A stretch of DNA of 64,000 nucleotides. Origin: Fasciolopsis buskii (taxonomy: Eukaryota > Platyhelminthes > Trematoda > Plagiorchiida > Fasciolidae). Position 1 is the stretch's first letter. Each line of letters opens with the position of its first letter. The notes beneath the pieces are model-generated. The model saw only the letters and a list, made by a program, of their open reading frames with translations. It was not told where the DNA came from and did not search any database. Shown piece after piece: positions 49,179 through 61,742 of the stretch. Location: NCBI GenBank assembly GCA_008360955.1, contig LUCM01001595.1, positions 69,606-133,605 on the forward strand, in the 5' to 3' direction. Made by a program: the position numbers and the translations under genes.

Positions 49179-50827
49179 CTGTCTACCTGGATATTCAAGA
49201 AGCGTAGCATACCACGGTTCAGTGGGTCGTCGAACATCTGGACCAAAAATCAGAACATCAAACACAACTGTTTCCATCGAACGTCGAGCCATTATTCCCC
49301 AAATCCGACTGTTAGACTTGATGGATCACATTTATCAGCACGCATCTTAGAAAAATATGCCAATAGGAATATGACTGCCAACCTTAAAAGCGTTAATCCT
49401 AGCGTTTACTTGGTATGTGCCGTTCCTCTTCAACTAAATGAACTGCTGATAAAAAATGGCGTCCAGATGGACTCACCCCTTGGCCCAATTCTGGCAGATA
49501 TATACATAGCCAAGATAGAACGAGGTTCTTTAGGGAACACCGTTCCAAATATGAAACTCATATCAGTTGCATAAACAACAGGTTCATTATTTGGGATTCA
49601 AAAACCAATTCCAGAGATTGTTACGCACCAGCGTAGTAGCACGCCTAACCATGAAATTTCAAAAAGAACGAAACAAATGTAGGGTTTTTATATTGGCCGC
49701 CATTTAATTCCTCTTTATTTCGTACTGCTTCCAGGGTCCTCAGTAAGTAGGGTAAAAAGAGGACCTTAAAGAATGCAACCAGGCAGATTACGTCGATCTT
49801 TTGAAAGAAATTCCTTTAAGTGCTGTGATGCCAGACCTTCGAACTCCCTGCGGAATGTGTGACTTGCGACATGACTGTGTCAAACGCGAACAGTGAGTTT
49901 CTGATCTTGTCAGCCCACTACTTCTCTCTGTGTACGCGAGCTGATTTATGCTGTGACGTGCTGCAGCTGCTAATTACTGGTGTTGTATCTATATTCGAAC
50001 AGCCGGCTTCTGGTTTTGTGTGGTCGTCGGGTGAACTGTGTGTCCACTGTTTCTATTACAGTATCAGAAAATGATGATTTCCCTTCGTTTCTGGATGTAC
50101 AAATGAGGAGAAACAAGGTTGGTAGAGCTTTAAGACGCGAGCCTCATAAACGTACCTGGGTGGGGTTTTGTTTGTCTACACTAAAAGAGGAACTGGGTGA
50201 GCAGTCTAACCTATTAGGCCAAGAATATTTGTAACCCAGAAAGATTGGACAAGGAGTTTCAACAAGTAGGAGATAGCCTGAAGAAAAGTGGATATTCGGA
50301 TCTGTTTATGAGGCGAATCACTGCTGCACATGACGAATGGATCGAACCACAAATTGCCAGAAAAAAGAATTATTCATTAGAATTCTATTCAAAAGTGATA
50401 AGCTTCTGGAAATTATTGGCTGCTGATTAGCAGCAACAGTCGATTGCTTCCCAACAGGGTACGTCACGGTGATATGGAAAACCTGAGCTCCGCTGTTAAC
50501 CAAGCCAAGAATCGGCTATCTTCTCTGATCTTTTCTTATATTCTATATCATGTTTGTATTCGTAGTGCTGGTATTGAGAAGTACAAGACCAGGAGCTTTC
50601 CTAAGCATATTTCAGAGCAGTGTGCAGCTATTCTTCAAACTGTCGCAGTTCGAAACGTGTATAGCGTTATGCTGTAGCACATTGTTGATATGAAAATACA
50701 AACTAACTCGATAACCGATTTTAGGCATCCGTGTGCAACATTAGCATATTTTTGTAAGGGATTGTGAAAAAGATATCGGAGGCCACAGCGGTCACAGTTC
50801 CAGAGTCTGGATTGTGCAGACTGCAAA

Positions 50828-51034
50828 ATCTGATCTAGTAGCTGAAGGTACCACGACCGCAACAACTAATCATTCACACCTTAATCTGTTTCACCCGATT
50901 CCTCCCCTCTATCCTGCATCTAATCTTACTTGTCCGATTTTATACCTCTATTCTTCACCTTTTTCACCTGTCACACTTATAATTTCTGAATGATTTGTGT
51001 ACCTATTTGAGTGCTCTGTTGTCAAGTGAACACG
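50828..51034 (-). repeat. Right inverted terminal repeat of the Penelope-like element
   Basis: This arm is the reverse complement of 48972-49178, equal in length, without indels. Sequence beyond both outer ends is unrelated, which fixes the element boundaries. No clear target duplication was seen. Confidence 0.95.
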
Positions 51035-53804
51035 TTGGAAATTCATGATAAAATCCATCATAGCTGTGCTAACATATTGTGGTGCAGAAAATGAATTTCT
51101 CCCCGTTAGCAGTCTCTTCGTATCCATGGATATGCTTCGCAGTCATAATGTGAACTGACTGAGCTAAATCTGGAAAACAAATACTGACAGTCTCTACTCA
51201 GTGAATGTGTAATTTTCAATCTCATGAGATTAACTGAATAAAAACATAAGACTGAGGCCTATTTTAGTAGTCAGTATTTGGTAACGGTGCAGTCGAAAAA
51301 ACTGGTAGTCAGTTAGCAAGTTTAATTTTATGTTTGAAGTAATTCATAGAGTGCATCATTTTTTAAAACTCCATCTAGATGCTCTGAAATGGAGTCCCAT
51401 TTCACACCAACTCACTTAGCCAGAAGCGTCCATCAGCCGGCAGTGACTATTGAGATAAGGTAAAGAAAATTACCAAATGCCCGTCAGTAGTACTTGAACA
51501 AATATCGTTGATCAAACATTGCTAACGCTGCTCTTCCATTGAAGCTCCATTCATTTCCGAGTGGAATGCAGTGGTCAGCCGAGATGAGATTGTATTTAAC
51601 GGAGCTTGGGAGTTTTGTGGGTTTTTCGGGGCTTTAGCGTTTATCTAGGTAAGGCCCGTTACTTGAAGATAAACTAAATACGGGGCAAGCATCCAAAACG
51701 AAGCAGCGTGCGATGTTTGGGTTTCCAGTATCAGCACAATAATACGCTATACAACTTCTTGCATACAAACATATTCTTTTGATTTCCAGTGTAATTATCA
51801 TTGGACTTTCAGGTTAGTGGTAATTTCCCGGAATCTTAACAGTAGGTACGTCAGACAACCTTTCTGTTGCATTTGACCAAACTGACGAAGCAGTTGTCAT
51901 CCTCGCAGCACCCACTGAAACGGGACTTCCCCAGAACTTGAACAAAACTTGCGGTTGTTTTGATACCGCAGATTAGTTACTCCGCTGAATTGGGATAGTT
52001 GAGTCATGGATTCAGAAAGCATTTTGCCTTTGCTTCCTTATCTACTGCATCATTTGGACCATAGTCTGTGATCTCGGTTAGACCTGACGGGGAGCATTGG
52101 AAGCCAGTGATGGAGAAATCGGCAGCAATCGGCCTCCAAAAAGTCGTAGGTTTTTGTTTTTATCGAAAATCTCAGTCTAAGAAGACAGCGGTTTTCTTTG
52201 AAATACTGTGGTAAAGGCAGTTAGAATTGTCCCTTACTAAGGCTTCTGTTCTAGGAACAAATTTTGAATGGCAAGCTAGGTCTACTCAGTGGTCACATAG
52301 CCTTCTCCTGTGCAGTTTACTGACCACTTGTTTTAAAACCTGGTCATTGCGATCGCTAGCTCTAGCGCATTCAGTTGGTTGTCTCGTTTCTATTTTAGTC
52401 CCACCCCGCTTGACGAAGCACAAAATGGCATGGAGCCGGTTAGCAAGATTATTTTCATCTAATTGTCGTTACCAGTCAGTTTATATAGGTCCACACAGAA
52501 TACAGTACACTGTTCAACTGTCGACCATCTCATTGTTTCTCCTTTGATCCTAATTCTGAACGTCGCCCCCTTAGCCTCTGAAAGAAATACAAAATCAGAC
52601 AACTCTTTTCCATGTTTCAGAATTAAGACTAACGTGTTGTTCCCACCTTTCATTCTGGCTTGCTTTCTCTTAGGATTTCAGTCCGTGTACTGTCCACTTG
52701 AGTGTAAATAGGCTTGTCGGACCGTCTTGTGTCCCAGATATGGTCCGTTCTCACTGATACAGGACTCATTAGACTGACAGAACGATCTTCCGTTAATGAC
52801 ACAACCATTTAGGGTCACCCTACCTCCAGACCCCAAGAATTCTCCATAATCCAATGGGCTGCAAGAGTTATTTTTCTGCATTGACGACTCTCATCTTGGC
52901 ACCACAGCAACCGGATACCAGATGCACCGCTTTCAGGAGAATCCATAACATAACTCGGTTTCCTGAGTTTTCTGAGACTCAAGGGAATAGGATCGCCAGA
53001 AAATGATCTCAACACCTATTAGAGCTGCTTGTCTCAGATCGATGGTCAATCGGGACTATATTTCATCTTCTAAACCACGGGAAAACATCTGTTGTGTTCC
53101 AGTTCTTTCGAAAGTGTTCGTCGTTTGCGGATAGTTTTTTACTCGAATCTTCGATGTCACCACAGTTTACCCCATTGATCAGATTTAGCGAGCCTTTAAA
53201 TGTGCTTCATTAAATGCAAAAATAAACAAAACGGGTTTGTGCACGTTAAAGCAGTTCCACGGTGTCGCCAGCCTGAGATCAACTGTTTACAAAATATTAG
53301 CCGCAGTGTTGGAGATCGGAATGGGTTGTAACAAATTCAACGACAAACGGATTTAGCTGAAGTGATCCATTCTGACAGAGGCGCATGCATATTTTATCCA
53401 TCTCTCAGTAGAGGAGTCTTAACTAGCTGAATCACCGTCGACATCATAAACCTGTTTACCCCAGTGGAAAGTACCAAAACAGTGTGGCACGGAGGCGAAT
53501 CAGCAAAGTCGAAAAATCCTTACTTTGACGGTAAAGCTTACGGAGGAACAGATTCACTCACGTCAGGATTATTTTAAGGCTTTTCTATCACCATTTTAAT
53601 GACCAACAAAAGCAATCTTCCTAAAATGGCCGACGACTAGCCAGTTCTCGTGAAAATAATCACATGCTAAACAAGCTTAACCAAAGTGGCTAAAAACTTT
53701 CCGATGATAATCAATATCAGAAGAAAGGATGTTTGCCACATACTTTCTTACTTAATTGCATACGAAAGGGCTCAGCAAGATAGCCAGAGTTAATTGAAAT
53801 TTCT
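51035..53804. other. No gene confirmed
   Basis: On the - strand at 52678-53017 adjacent frames encode SGDPIPLSLRKLRKPSYVM and NGCVINGRSFCQSNESCI, the latter cysteine-rich with LDLa-like spacing. Splice sites and partner exons could not be fixed, so it is not called as a gene. Confidence 0.3.
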
Positions 53805-54461
53805 TTATTTTATTAGATCAGTTAAGTGTCTGCTAAATAATTGATAATGCCTGACTATCAAAAGTCCCAGACGGCCGACTTTTCTTAAAAGAAAGACAAA
53901 CAAATGGTGAAAACCGCATGCCAAAATAATCTGAGAACACTGAAAGAGAGTAAAGAATCGAATCTTGTGTACTAGGAAACCACTTTCCTGGCTTAGGTAA
54001 CAAAAGTTCACTCTTTGAAAAATGTGATGCCAAATGACAGGTCCACCTGAGATCACAGTGCTATTGTCAAGATAAAAGGGGGCCAGAGAGCCTTCTTCTT
54101 TCGGAATAAGATTATATACAGTGGACTTTCTAACCAATATACTGAATACCTGTAGTAACCGATGCAGAATCAGACTCGATTCTGCGTTAACACTATAACA
54201 CGTGGTTGAAATGGCAGATCTGAATATATGGAATTGTTCAAGGTAAACTAAGGAACCTTTGACTATCAGAAATCGATTCTGACTGATCTGATAACGCCGT
54301 CGTGTGCTCGACATTCCAGAGACTGCGAACAATTGTAATGAGTAACTTGCAGATCCCGTGGTAAAGTTCACCATAATTGCATTTTTGGCTGCGAATACAA
54401 ACCAGTTCATCGGGACCGCAGCGAACCACAAATCCATGAAACGGATATTGTGCAATGTCAC
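53805..54461 (-). other. Unidentified ORF, 218 codons
   Basis: The longest gap-free frame in the window. It has hydrophobic stretches (LWFAAVPMNWFVFAA, IILACGFHHLFVFLL) but no recognisable domain. An overlapping frame at 54429-54238 contains CGPDELVCIRSQKC, a spacing like the first half of an LDL-receptor class A repeat. A frame this long is plausible by chance in 64 kb. Confidence 0.15.
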
Positions 54462-54823
54462 TGGCTCAAAGATATTCCACCACTGATTATCCTTTTCAGT
54501 TAATTTTTATGCCATGGTAATGGGAATAAACCCGGGCGAGGGTCCCAACTGCCTTCTTCTTGCTCTCTTCTGCTGCGCACTTCTGGGTTATAAACATTAG
54601 CTGGTGATTCAGTTTAGTACATTACCACCAATTACACTCCGCTTCTTTCCATCGTCACTGCTACAGAAATCTTCACACCATAGCAGTTCGCTCGCTCTTT
54701 ATCGGGAACGCGATGAACAGATTGCATAAGCCACAGATTCACCAATTAACCTGGTGTCATATGAGGCTTTTTTACTGCAATATAACTCAGAAATCCTTCC
54801 TTGCAATCAGAGATAAACCAGTT

Positions 54824-55282
54824 TAAGTAGTAGAAGATTAAATGTTTTCGTGAAATAATTTACCAAGTGATATCATAGCTTAAGCAAACATTCAGTCTCC
54901 TACTGCTAACACACACCAAGTAGCCAAGACGTGTAGGTTGTTTCCAAAGCCTTCGTCGTACCTTGGCCACTTGCAGAGATGTCATCGATCTGTAGGGGTG
55001 GATTGCTGTGCTCTAGCGGCGCGTGGCCGTGCAAATCAGTGACGGATATGTGCAACATCATGTGGTGAAGTTCAACAAACCGTTCAGAGCCTGCCCGGTA
55101 GCGTGATGGCTAAGGCGTTCGACTCAGAATCGTTCGTCCCTGTTCGGGTTCGTGTCCCAGTTCGGGCGCGGTGGATATGCACTGCTCATGATTCCTAACA
55201 AGGGTGAAACAGCTGTACAGTGCTTCCATGGTTTCTTTATGGTGAGTTGAGCGATCATATCACGTGGTGAATTATTTCATGA
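54824..55282 (+). mobile_element. Foldback element with tRNA-Arg-like body, copy 3
   Basis: A short inverted arm (about 54826-54884) is followed by one complete unit whose tRNA-like block lies at about 55089-55175 and whose end (GGTGAATTATTTCATG) mirrors the arm. AAACCAGTT (54815-54823) and AAATCAGTT (55283-55291) look like a 9-bp target duplication with one change. Confidence 0.82.
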
Positions 55283-58200
55283 AAATCAGTTCTGCAAAGT
55301 GAGTGAGAAACAGAGGTTGAAACCATGCAATGAAATTTTTAAGTAATTGTGATGAATACAGGAGCTAATCACGTGGAAATCAAGTACAGCTGAGTTGTAA
55401 CCTGAATACTCAGCCAACCAATCAGGCCCATCGCCGCAAATGAATGCGGAGTTGAGACATAACTCAGCGCCGCTGAACTGAAAATATTCCACCAGTCAGG
55501 ATTCCCAGTATTTTGTACCATATAGACATGATTTGTTAGTAAAACAATACGTTTCCTATCTGCCGCAATCTTCTCATTATCTCCCTTTGCTACATTTGGG
55601 TCTGAGTAGTTCCAGTTCGTGTTGTTAGTCCGTATACGTGCTCCGTTTTTGTCAGCCGGAGTAGTATTTCAAGTACCAACACTACAATTTCCGTCGTGCA
55701 ATGGAACTATCCAGTATTGAACTGCTGAAACTGGATGCTGGCGCATCCGAAACCAGTGAGCTGACTGAATGGAGAAACGTGAAGAAAGCGAATTAGACGG
55801 CTTTTCTCTTCAATACTGGTGGTGGTTCATTCACGAAGAACTTGGCATTCCCGGGGTCTCCGATATCGTTCTTCTCCGACTTACTGTATATATTAGTGGT
55901 CAATCATGTTGCAATGCCCTTCCAAGCAATGGAACGTACGAAACTGATTATTGATTCTAACACAAAATTTCGTGATTTCATTCTGCCACAACAGCCACAA
56001 GCTTCAAAATGCAATTTCAGAGATCATTTGAAGATCTGACTAACTACGTGATCGACTAACTGATGATGCAAACAATTCTGAAATTTAGAAGAGACTACTG
56101 TTCAAGAAAGATCTCACAGTTCCCGAGTTTCAATCAGTTTGGGCACAATCAAATGAATTCTGTGATGCTGCGGCCGAACATTCGGTTTTTAATTTCCAAA
56201 AGACTCATCCCCGTCCATCCGGTAGTCTACATAGACGGAATTCGAAGCCGGCTTCTAGGGATATACCAGAATGCAAGAAAAGTTTCTGTATCGTTGCTTT
56301 TTGTGCGATGAATGTAATCTGCATTCCACATTTCAAATCATTATTGTACCATGCCCTGTATGCGGAAAAACAATAAAGTTATGAGGTATAGCGAATAAGG
56401 TTGCCCAACGTGGTCTTTGAGAACCTTCTTACTTCGCATCACTTCATATTGGTGGCGGGGTATATATCACACCGTTGTATTTGATACAGACGCATCTCTT
56501 GTTTTCATGATCGGTGCCAGGAGTATGGCGTCGACCATGGAGATTTAAGCACTGGAAAGACTTTTCCCTAGGGTTTATTAGAAAAGCAGCAGGACTACAA
56601 AAGGAATACTAACTGGTCACCCGCTTAATTTGGTCGCAGAAAACTAGTGGAAGATTAAGAAAGATGACAGCAATAGGCGGAAATAAGGCTCCTAGTTTCA
56701 CGAAGAAGCTTATCAATTTTAGTTTGGTGACAATATCATAGCTGAAGTTATCACTGCAATTTGGCCATGAACAGTCTCCGGAGATGGAGGTGAAATGCTT
56801 GAAGAATTTGTGCGTCAGTGCGGAATCAAATGCTATCATACCATCAGCACAAAAAACCAAGCAAAGCTATTCAAACTTTATGAATTATTCAAATCCTTAA
56901 TTATTTCTCACATTCCTCATTTTGTAAGTAAGTAATTATCCACTGTAGCCTAGAACTTGTGAACATTTCAAAACGAAATAACCCCTAATAAATTTAAGAA
57001 ATTACATGAGTTAACCCAGTTATACGGTTGTACTCTTGTCTCAAATTTTTGTACAATACTGAAAGTCCTCAGGTGAAACACCAAACTACAGAGCCATTTG
57101 TTCTGAGAAATGCTACAGTGAAAAATCTGCATCACGGAGTGGTCCACAGAAGGCTTGGTGGCCGATTATAAACTTTAATGATGAGCAAACAACTAATAGA
57201 GAGAGGAAGATGCAAAACAAATTTCGAGTGATACTTCTCAGGACACTGCATCCCAAGTTATGATTAGCGTCATATTTACAGGGCAGATGAATTTGTCGTT
57301 GTTAGAAGTCCGAGATTTTATCCCAGCCTTTGAAAAATGAATTGCTATCCACAGGAGGCAGCGTTATTTCAGAGCATTCAATGGCCTATTGCGCGGTTTG
57401 CTTGTTTTCGTTTTGAAGGCCGCATGGCAGGTTTCCTTCTAACGCGTTTGTTTATGTAGTGCATTTCACTGATTCTCTCGGTGTTATCTGCACTTGCCAA
57501 CAGGACACCATTTTACCCAACTTTCAAGGCCTCGAAATGTTTTCGCTTTCTCTTTAGCGGTTTCTACAGATGTTTGTTGTCCTTAACCTAAATCCGCAGT
57601 TTTTGACAGCACCAAGTAGGTTAAAGGTGTCCCCAAGGGTCTGTAATGTGTACCAATTTTAAAGTGTTGTATTTTTCAGATACTCCTCATTACCTTTGCA
57701 GCGGACCATTATATCAAGAGAAATATCATGAAAAGGATAAATGGCGCTCCGAAACTGCATCCGGTAAGAACGTCAAAGTCATGCAAAAATCCGGCAATCT
57801 TGCACTAATGCGATCATCAGTAATATCTGTATTCGTGATAATTTAGCGGAACATGCCCAAAAATATGAGAGGATTTCTCGCTCTTATTCTCTGACTTGTT
57901 CCTTTCCAATTTCTCTCGAAATGTATTGGTGTGCTAATGTGATGTTTCGACTTCCGAGTTACTGCTGACATCTCCACGATGTAATCATAAGCTGTCAGAT
58001 CAAGGCAATAGCACAGCGGGTTCAGGTTCATTCCTAGCCCAACCGCCTATTCAGTTGTGCCAGAGTGATATTTCATCGATTTGCTGAATGAAGCCCAATG
58101 GTTTTCGTTACACCTAAGCCCACTTGTGCGCGTGCCTTGGGGATTTAGATTGGCTCTTTGGAATGTATGCACGGGACTATGACTTTGAACCATTCAGAAA

Positions 58201-58712
58201 CGCTCGAATCATTCGTAGAATCACCACAATTCTCAAAACAAGAACGGGTAACATTTTGGAGGAAAATCATCTTAACACAAAAGAGACTTAACATAAAATA
58301 ATGGGAACCAGTGCGCTATGTTCAATATCCATTATCGAAACTCACAGACCAGATGTTTTGTCGGAACTAACAATATTAAACAGCTATGGATAGGTAGCAC
58401 GTGCGTCTGACTAAGTGTCTGCGGTCAATTTTTCACTGGATTTGAAGTCTGGATCGCACGAAAACCGAAGACACCGGAAGTAGTTTGATTTAGCAGTTGC
58501 GTTAAGTACAAGTATTTAGTTACTATGCCACAAGTAAGTCATTTCCGATCGATGCACCTTTACAGAAACTTCAATCATGTGAGAGAATAATTGAGGTAAT
58601 TAAAAATAAGCCGAAGACTATGGTTAGGAGAAACAACTTTATGACACAAGCATATCACCAGTAGAGCACCGTTACCAATCTCATCATCCACCTAATGACT
58701 GCACTCATTGGG
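55283..58712. other. No gene confirmed
   Basis: Short ORFs only, apart from the exon-like segment at 57680-57763. A frame near 56270-56380 contains CFLCDECN and CPVCGK, which might be a small zinc-binding motif, without further support. Confidence 0.3.
57680..57763 (+). other. Exon-like segment, unidentified
   Basis: A strong acceptor (TATTTTTCAG) and donor (CCG|GTAAGA) bound 84 nt that encode TPHYLCSGPLYQEKYHEKDK and then WRSETAS. The composition is protein-like and both splice signals are good, but the sequence matches no family I know and no partner exon was found. Confidence 0.3.
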
Positions 58713-60570
58713 TCACAGATGGGGCAGCATGAACTTCCTCCGAATAATTGGTTTGTCTAACGCGATATGCGAGAAGAAATTCATCAGGACCGCCCAACGC
58801 CCCAACCGACCGTCCTGAGAGGGAATCAGTGTGCTGTCAGATTCCGTAATCAACTCGCTTACGCTCGGCTTCCGTGGACCAACATTCCTAATAGGTCGAT
58901 AAAGGTTGCGACTAAGCCTTTTGCATCTCCCTTCCTTTCCGTACCCATCAGTAGCTGTGGTCATCTCCCAGGCTTCTGGTCAGCTAAAGTCTCAGAGGTC
59001 CGCGTTTCTCATGTGTCATCCGGAGGAGGGGCGGATCTGCGAGCATCCAACAGAGCAAATGAGATCGAGGATATCCAGCGTTTTCTCGAATGATATATGC
59101 CAACGAAGACCGATTTAAATATGACTGACCTGGGTCCAGTGTTGTGAAGGAGAAGGGGGGCGCCAGGTTAGCGGATGTCGCTTTAATGACAAAAATTAAA
59201 GTTTACCAGAAACAGCTTCTGATCAGAACTAACCTGGATGAGACGATCTCCATTGTCAGTCCGATCGGCTGGAACAGAAAATATGCTTCCGATTTCCCGT
59301 TCCCTCTCTGATAATGTTAAGCGCTAAAAACACCAGCAACGACCACAGCTTCCGTTTAATGCACAATGCAGTTACTAAGATAACTCCCGGTATAACTCGT
59401 CTTTGGCCTCAGGGGAACCGCAATCAGTAGGTGCACACACAGGTACGACGAACAAACAACGAATCTTTAGTCGACTGTTGTTGATACGTACAGATCCGTT
59501 CAACCGAACTGCACATAAACGGCTGTTCACTGGGATTTAGTCTATCGGTGCATGATCCGCCCGCATGCTCAGAGCGATCCCAAAGCCAGCCTGACTACCA
59601 GCGCTCAAAGCCTGGTCGCCCAAAACGCAAAAACTGAGGCGAGAGAATGAGTTTGCATCTGGACTGTGAAGAGCAATTACTAAATGTGATTTTGTATGCG
59701 TCTTTAGAAGACAGAATACATTTACTCTAAATGTTTCAACAGTTCTAGCTAGGGTAGGTTTTTGCCCTATTTGGGTGAGTGTGCGGACACTGAAGGCACC
59801 CAAGTGAAGTAAACACTTTATTTTAAATAATGTTTGCAAACTACTTCTTCCCATTCCTGTAATGCTATCATCAAATAGATCTGTCGAGCCGCAGTTCTTC
59901 GTGGGAACATTTGTGGTCCCTTCTTCGGAAGAATGGAAATTGGAAAGGTTATTCGGGCTATCGGGACCACGTGACTGCCCCCACTGCAGAATGAATTTTG
60001 CTTTGGGAGCCCTAACCTAGCCTTTGACTGAAATGCCTTACCCCCGAGACAGTGGAGCAGTAACCTAGCACGGGAACTCGGAGGAGGAGTATAATTATCA
60101 CTACCCAGCCCGCTCGATCCAGTGGATAGTGCGGTCATGAGTATACTGCACTATGACCGATGCAGTATGGGATTCATTGTGTTTGTGCTATTAACTGGGG
60201 ATTTTCAAAGAAGATTGCTGGGCAATTCCGTTAATAAGTAGGCGAACAGTTAAGGTTCTCAAGCAGCCCTCTGGTTCCAACAGAAACCTGTCTGTGAGGC
60301 TTCAGGTTATGGTTGAGTGGAAGCCCGTCTGTTCAAATAAATTATTCTTCCGCTGATTTTTCCGGTAGGGTTGCCAAGTCAAATCAACCCCAAACCTGAA
60401 GAACCAGGACAGCATTTTGTCAGGCCTCTACTCATTGACTTTTTAGGCATGATTGGATTTTCGATTAGAGATAAGTCACCTGAGTGTTTCATTGCGTCAT
60501 GCAGACACGCAAGTCATCATACCACGTCAAGGTGCGGTCTCATTATCATGGGTGGGTGAAAAATGTCCAT
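58713..60570 (-). mobile_element. RTE-like non-LTR retrotransposon, copy B, 5' half only
   Basis: On the - strand a 5' region (60570-59900) aligns with the 5' region of copy A (shared ATGACCGATGCAGTATGG and GTCAGGCCTCTAC). It is followed by the endonuclease start LHLGAFSVRTLTQIGQKP and IALSMRADHA (59780-59540), [15 protein letters not shown] (about 59530-59470) and the linker GPRKPSVSELITESD with QDGRLGRWA (about 58890-58770). No RT sequence was found below 58713. This is unusual, since incomplete reverse transcription normally removes the 5' end. Confidence 0.8.
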
Positions 60571-61478
60571 TATCGTATCGAGAACACAGGCAAACACTCG
60601 TTTTCGAAATTTCCAAGCTTGCCGCTTTAGTGGCTCTTCTAAACACTAAAATAATAAAATCATTTCTAAACGTTGAGCCGCGATAGCGCCCGTTTCCACC
60701 TAAGCAATCTTAACCTAGTAAACTACAGTAATCACCCGCAATAAAGCATCTAGTTTCAACACTCGCCTTCCCCTACCATTTTTTGTCTTGTCAAGTGCTT
60801 CACGATTCCAAGAGCTCAGTAAGTACAACAATCATAGACAACTCCTTCATCGGGTGCTTAACTCATTTGAGTGACTCAACAGCCACGACATAAAACTTAT
60901 TAACATTATTACACTATTAAAAAGGAGTTGAAAACAAGCATGATGCCAACTCAATAACATGTAAATGGTATTTTACAGAAAGTAGACGGATGAGGGGAAA
61001 ATAGTAAACAACGACAAACCAATGCACGCGGCCGGTTTATTGTCATCACTAGCCGAATTGGCACAGTATTCAATCCATTTTATTCATCAGTAAACGATTA
61101 ACCACCCCATCCTCTTCGTCATCTCTCAATCACCCGAGTAGTCAAGTGTCGCAACTCTGGAGGATTCGATCTATCTAACCACTATAATTTTTAGATGTGA
61201 ATCCGGGATATATGTAACACTTGTAATGACTCCAATGATGCGGTTTTTGTATGTGTGCATAGTTATGTGTGGATATGGGGTGAACCAGGATGCCGAAATA
61301 CCGATAAATTCCAAGGGCAATCAGGTCCCGAGTGTCACCAGATCCATGGCATGACAACCGGTGTCACTGTGTTGTGTAATTGCGTGTGCATGTTTGTGGG
61401 TACTGATGTAGGTCACAGTAAGAGCAGAACATGAACCGAATATCTTATTGCTTACAGGCTGAGGGTAAGATGCTCGAT

Positions 61479-61742
61479 TCATAAAATTACAACAATTCCT
61501 ACTTTATTCTCATGTGCTTGGTAGATGGTCCTAAATGCTTGTTTGGGGTCAAAGCGGTGACCAGTGTCTACCAGATACAATAAGATAGCACCAGGAATCG
61601 TCTCTGATCCGTCCTGGTTCTTTTTGCGATTGGATAATTGTCGAGCCATTCGACCGATGCAGAATGCTCCATATGCCCATGCAGGTTGGCACATACTACT
61701 TAAGACTAAGTGATTGTCCCATAACCCTTGGGTGCATGTCAT
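61479..61742 (-). pseudogene. GIY-YIG endonuclease fragment of a second Penelope-like element
   Basis: The - strand frame contains AYGAFCIGRMARQLSNRKK, then ILLYLVDTGHRFDPKQAFRT. This matches the end of Penelope-type proteins, where a Cys-Gly-x-x-YIGRTxRQLS motif is followed by HLVDTGHxxDxxxAFR. The tyrosine of YIG reads cysteine. No terminal repeats or RT domain were found nearby. Confidence 0.55.

Larger units (their letters stand above)
48972..51034 (+). mobile_element. Penelope-like element with 207-bp inverted terminal repeats
   Basis: The body (49179-50827) carries decayed RT pieces in order: NGVQMDSPLGPILADIYIAK (about 49459-49518), then DDFPSFLDVQMRRN (about 50070-50115), CNPERLDKEFQQVGDSLKKS and SYILYHVCIRSAG in the region where a GIY-YIG domain should begin (about 50530). 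PMGSPLxPILADI and FLDV are Penelope-type RT signatures. Terminal repeats in either orientation are known for this group. Stops and frameshifts interrupt the body, so this copy is not autonomous. Confidence 0.85.

Noticed and set aside
49141..49350. Two ORFs beginning with the same peptide MLRSWYLQLLDQI at 49141 (+) and 50865 (-)
   Set aside because: The shared start comes from the inverted terminal repeats of the Penelope-like element and is not a duplicated gene.
48972..51034. A DNA transposon, judged by its terminal inverted repeats
   Set aside because: The body encodes Penelope-type RT motifs and no transposase, and inverted terminal repeats are known in Penelope-like elements.
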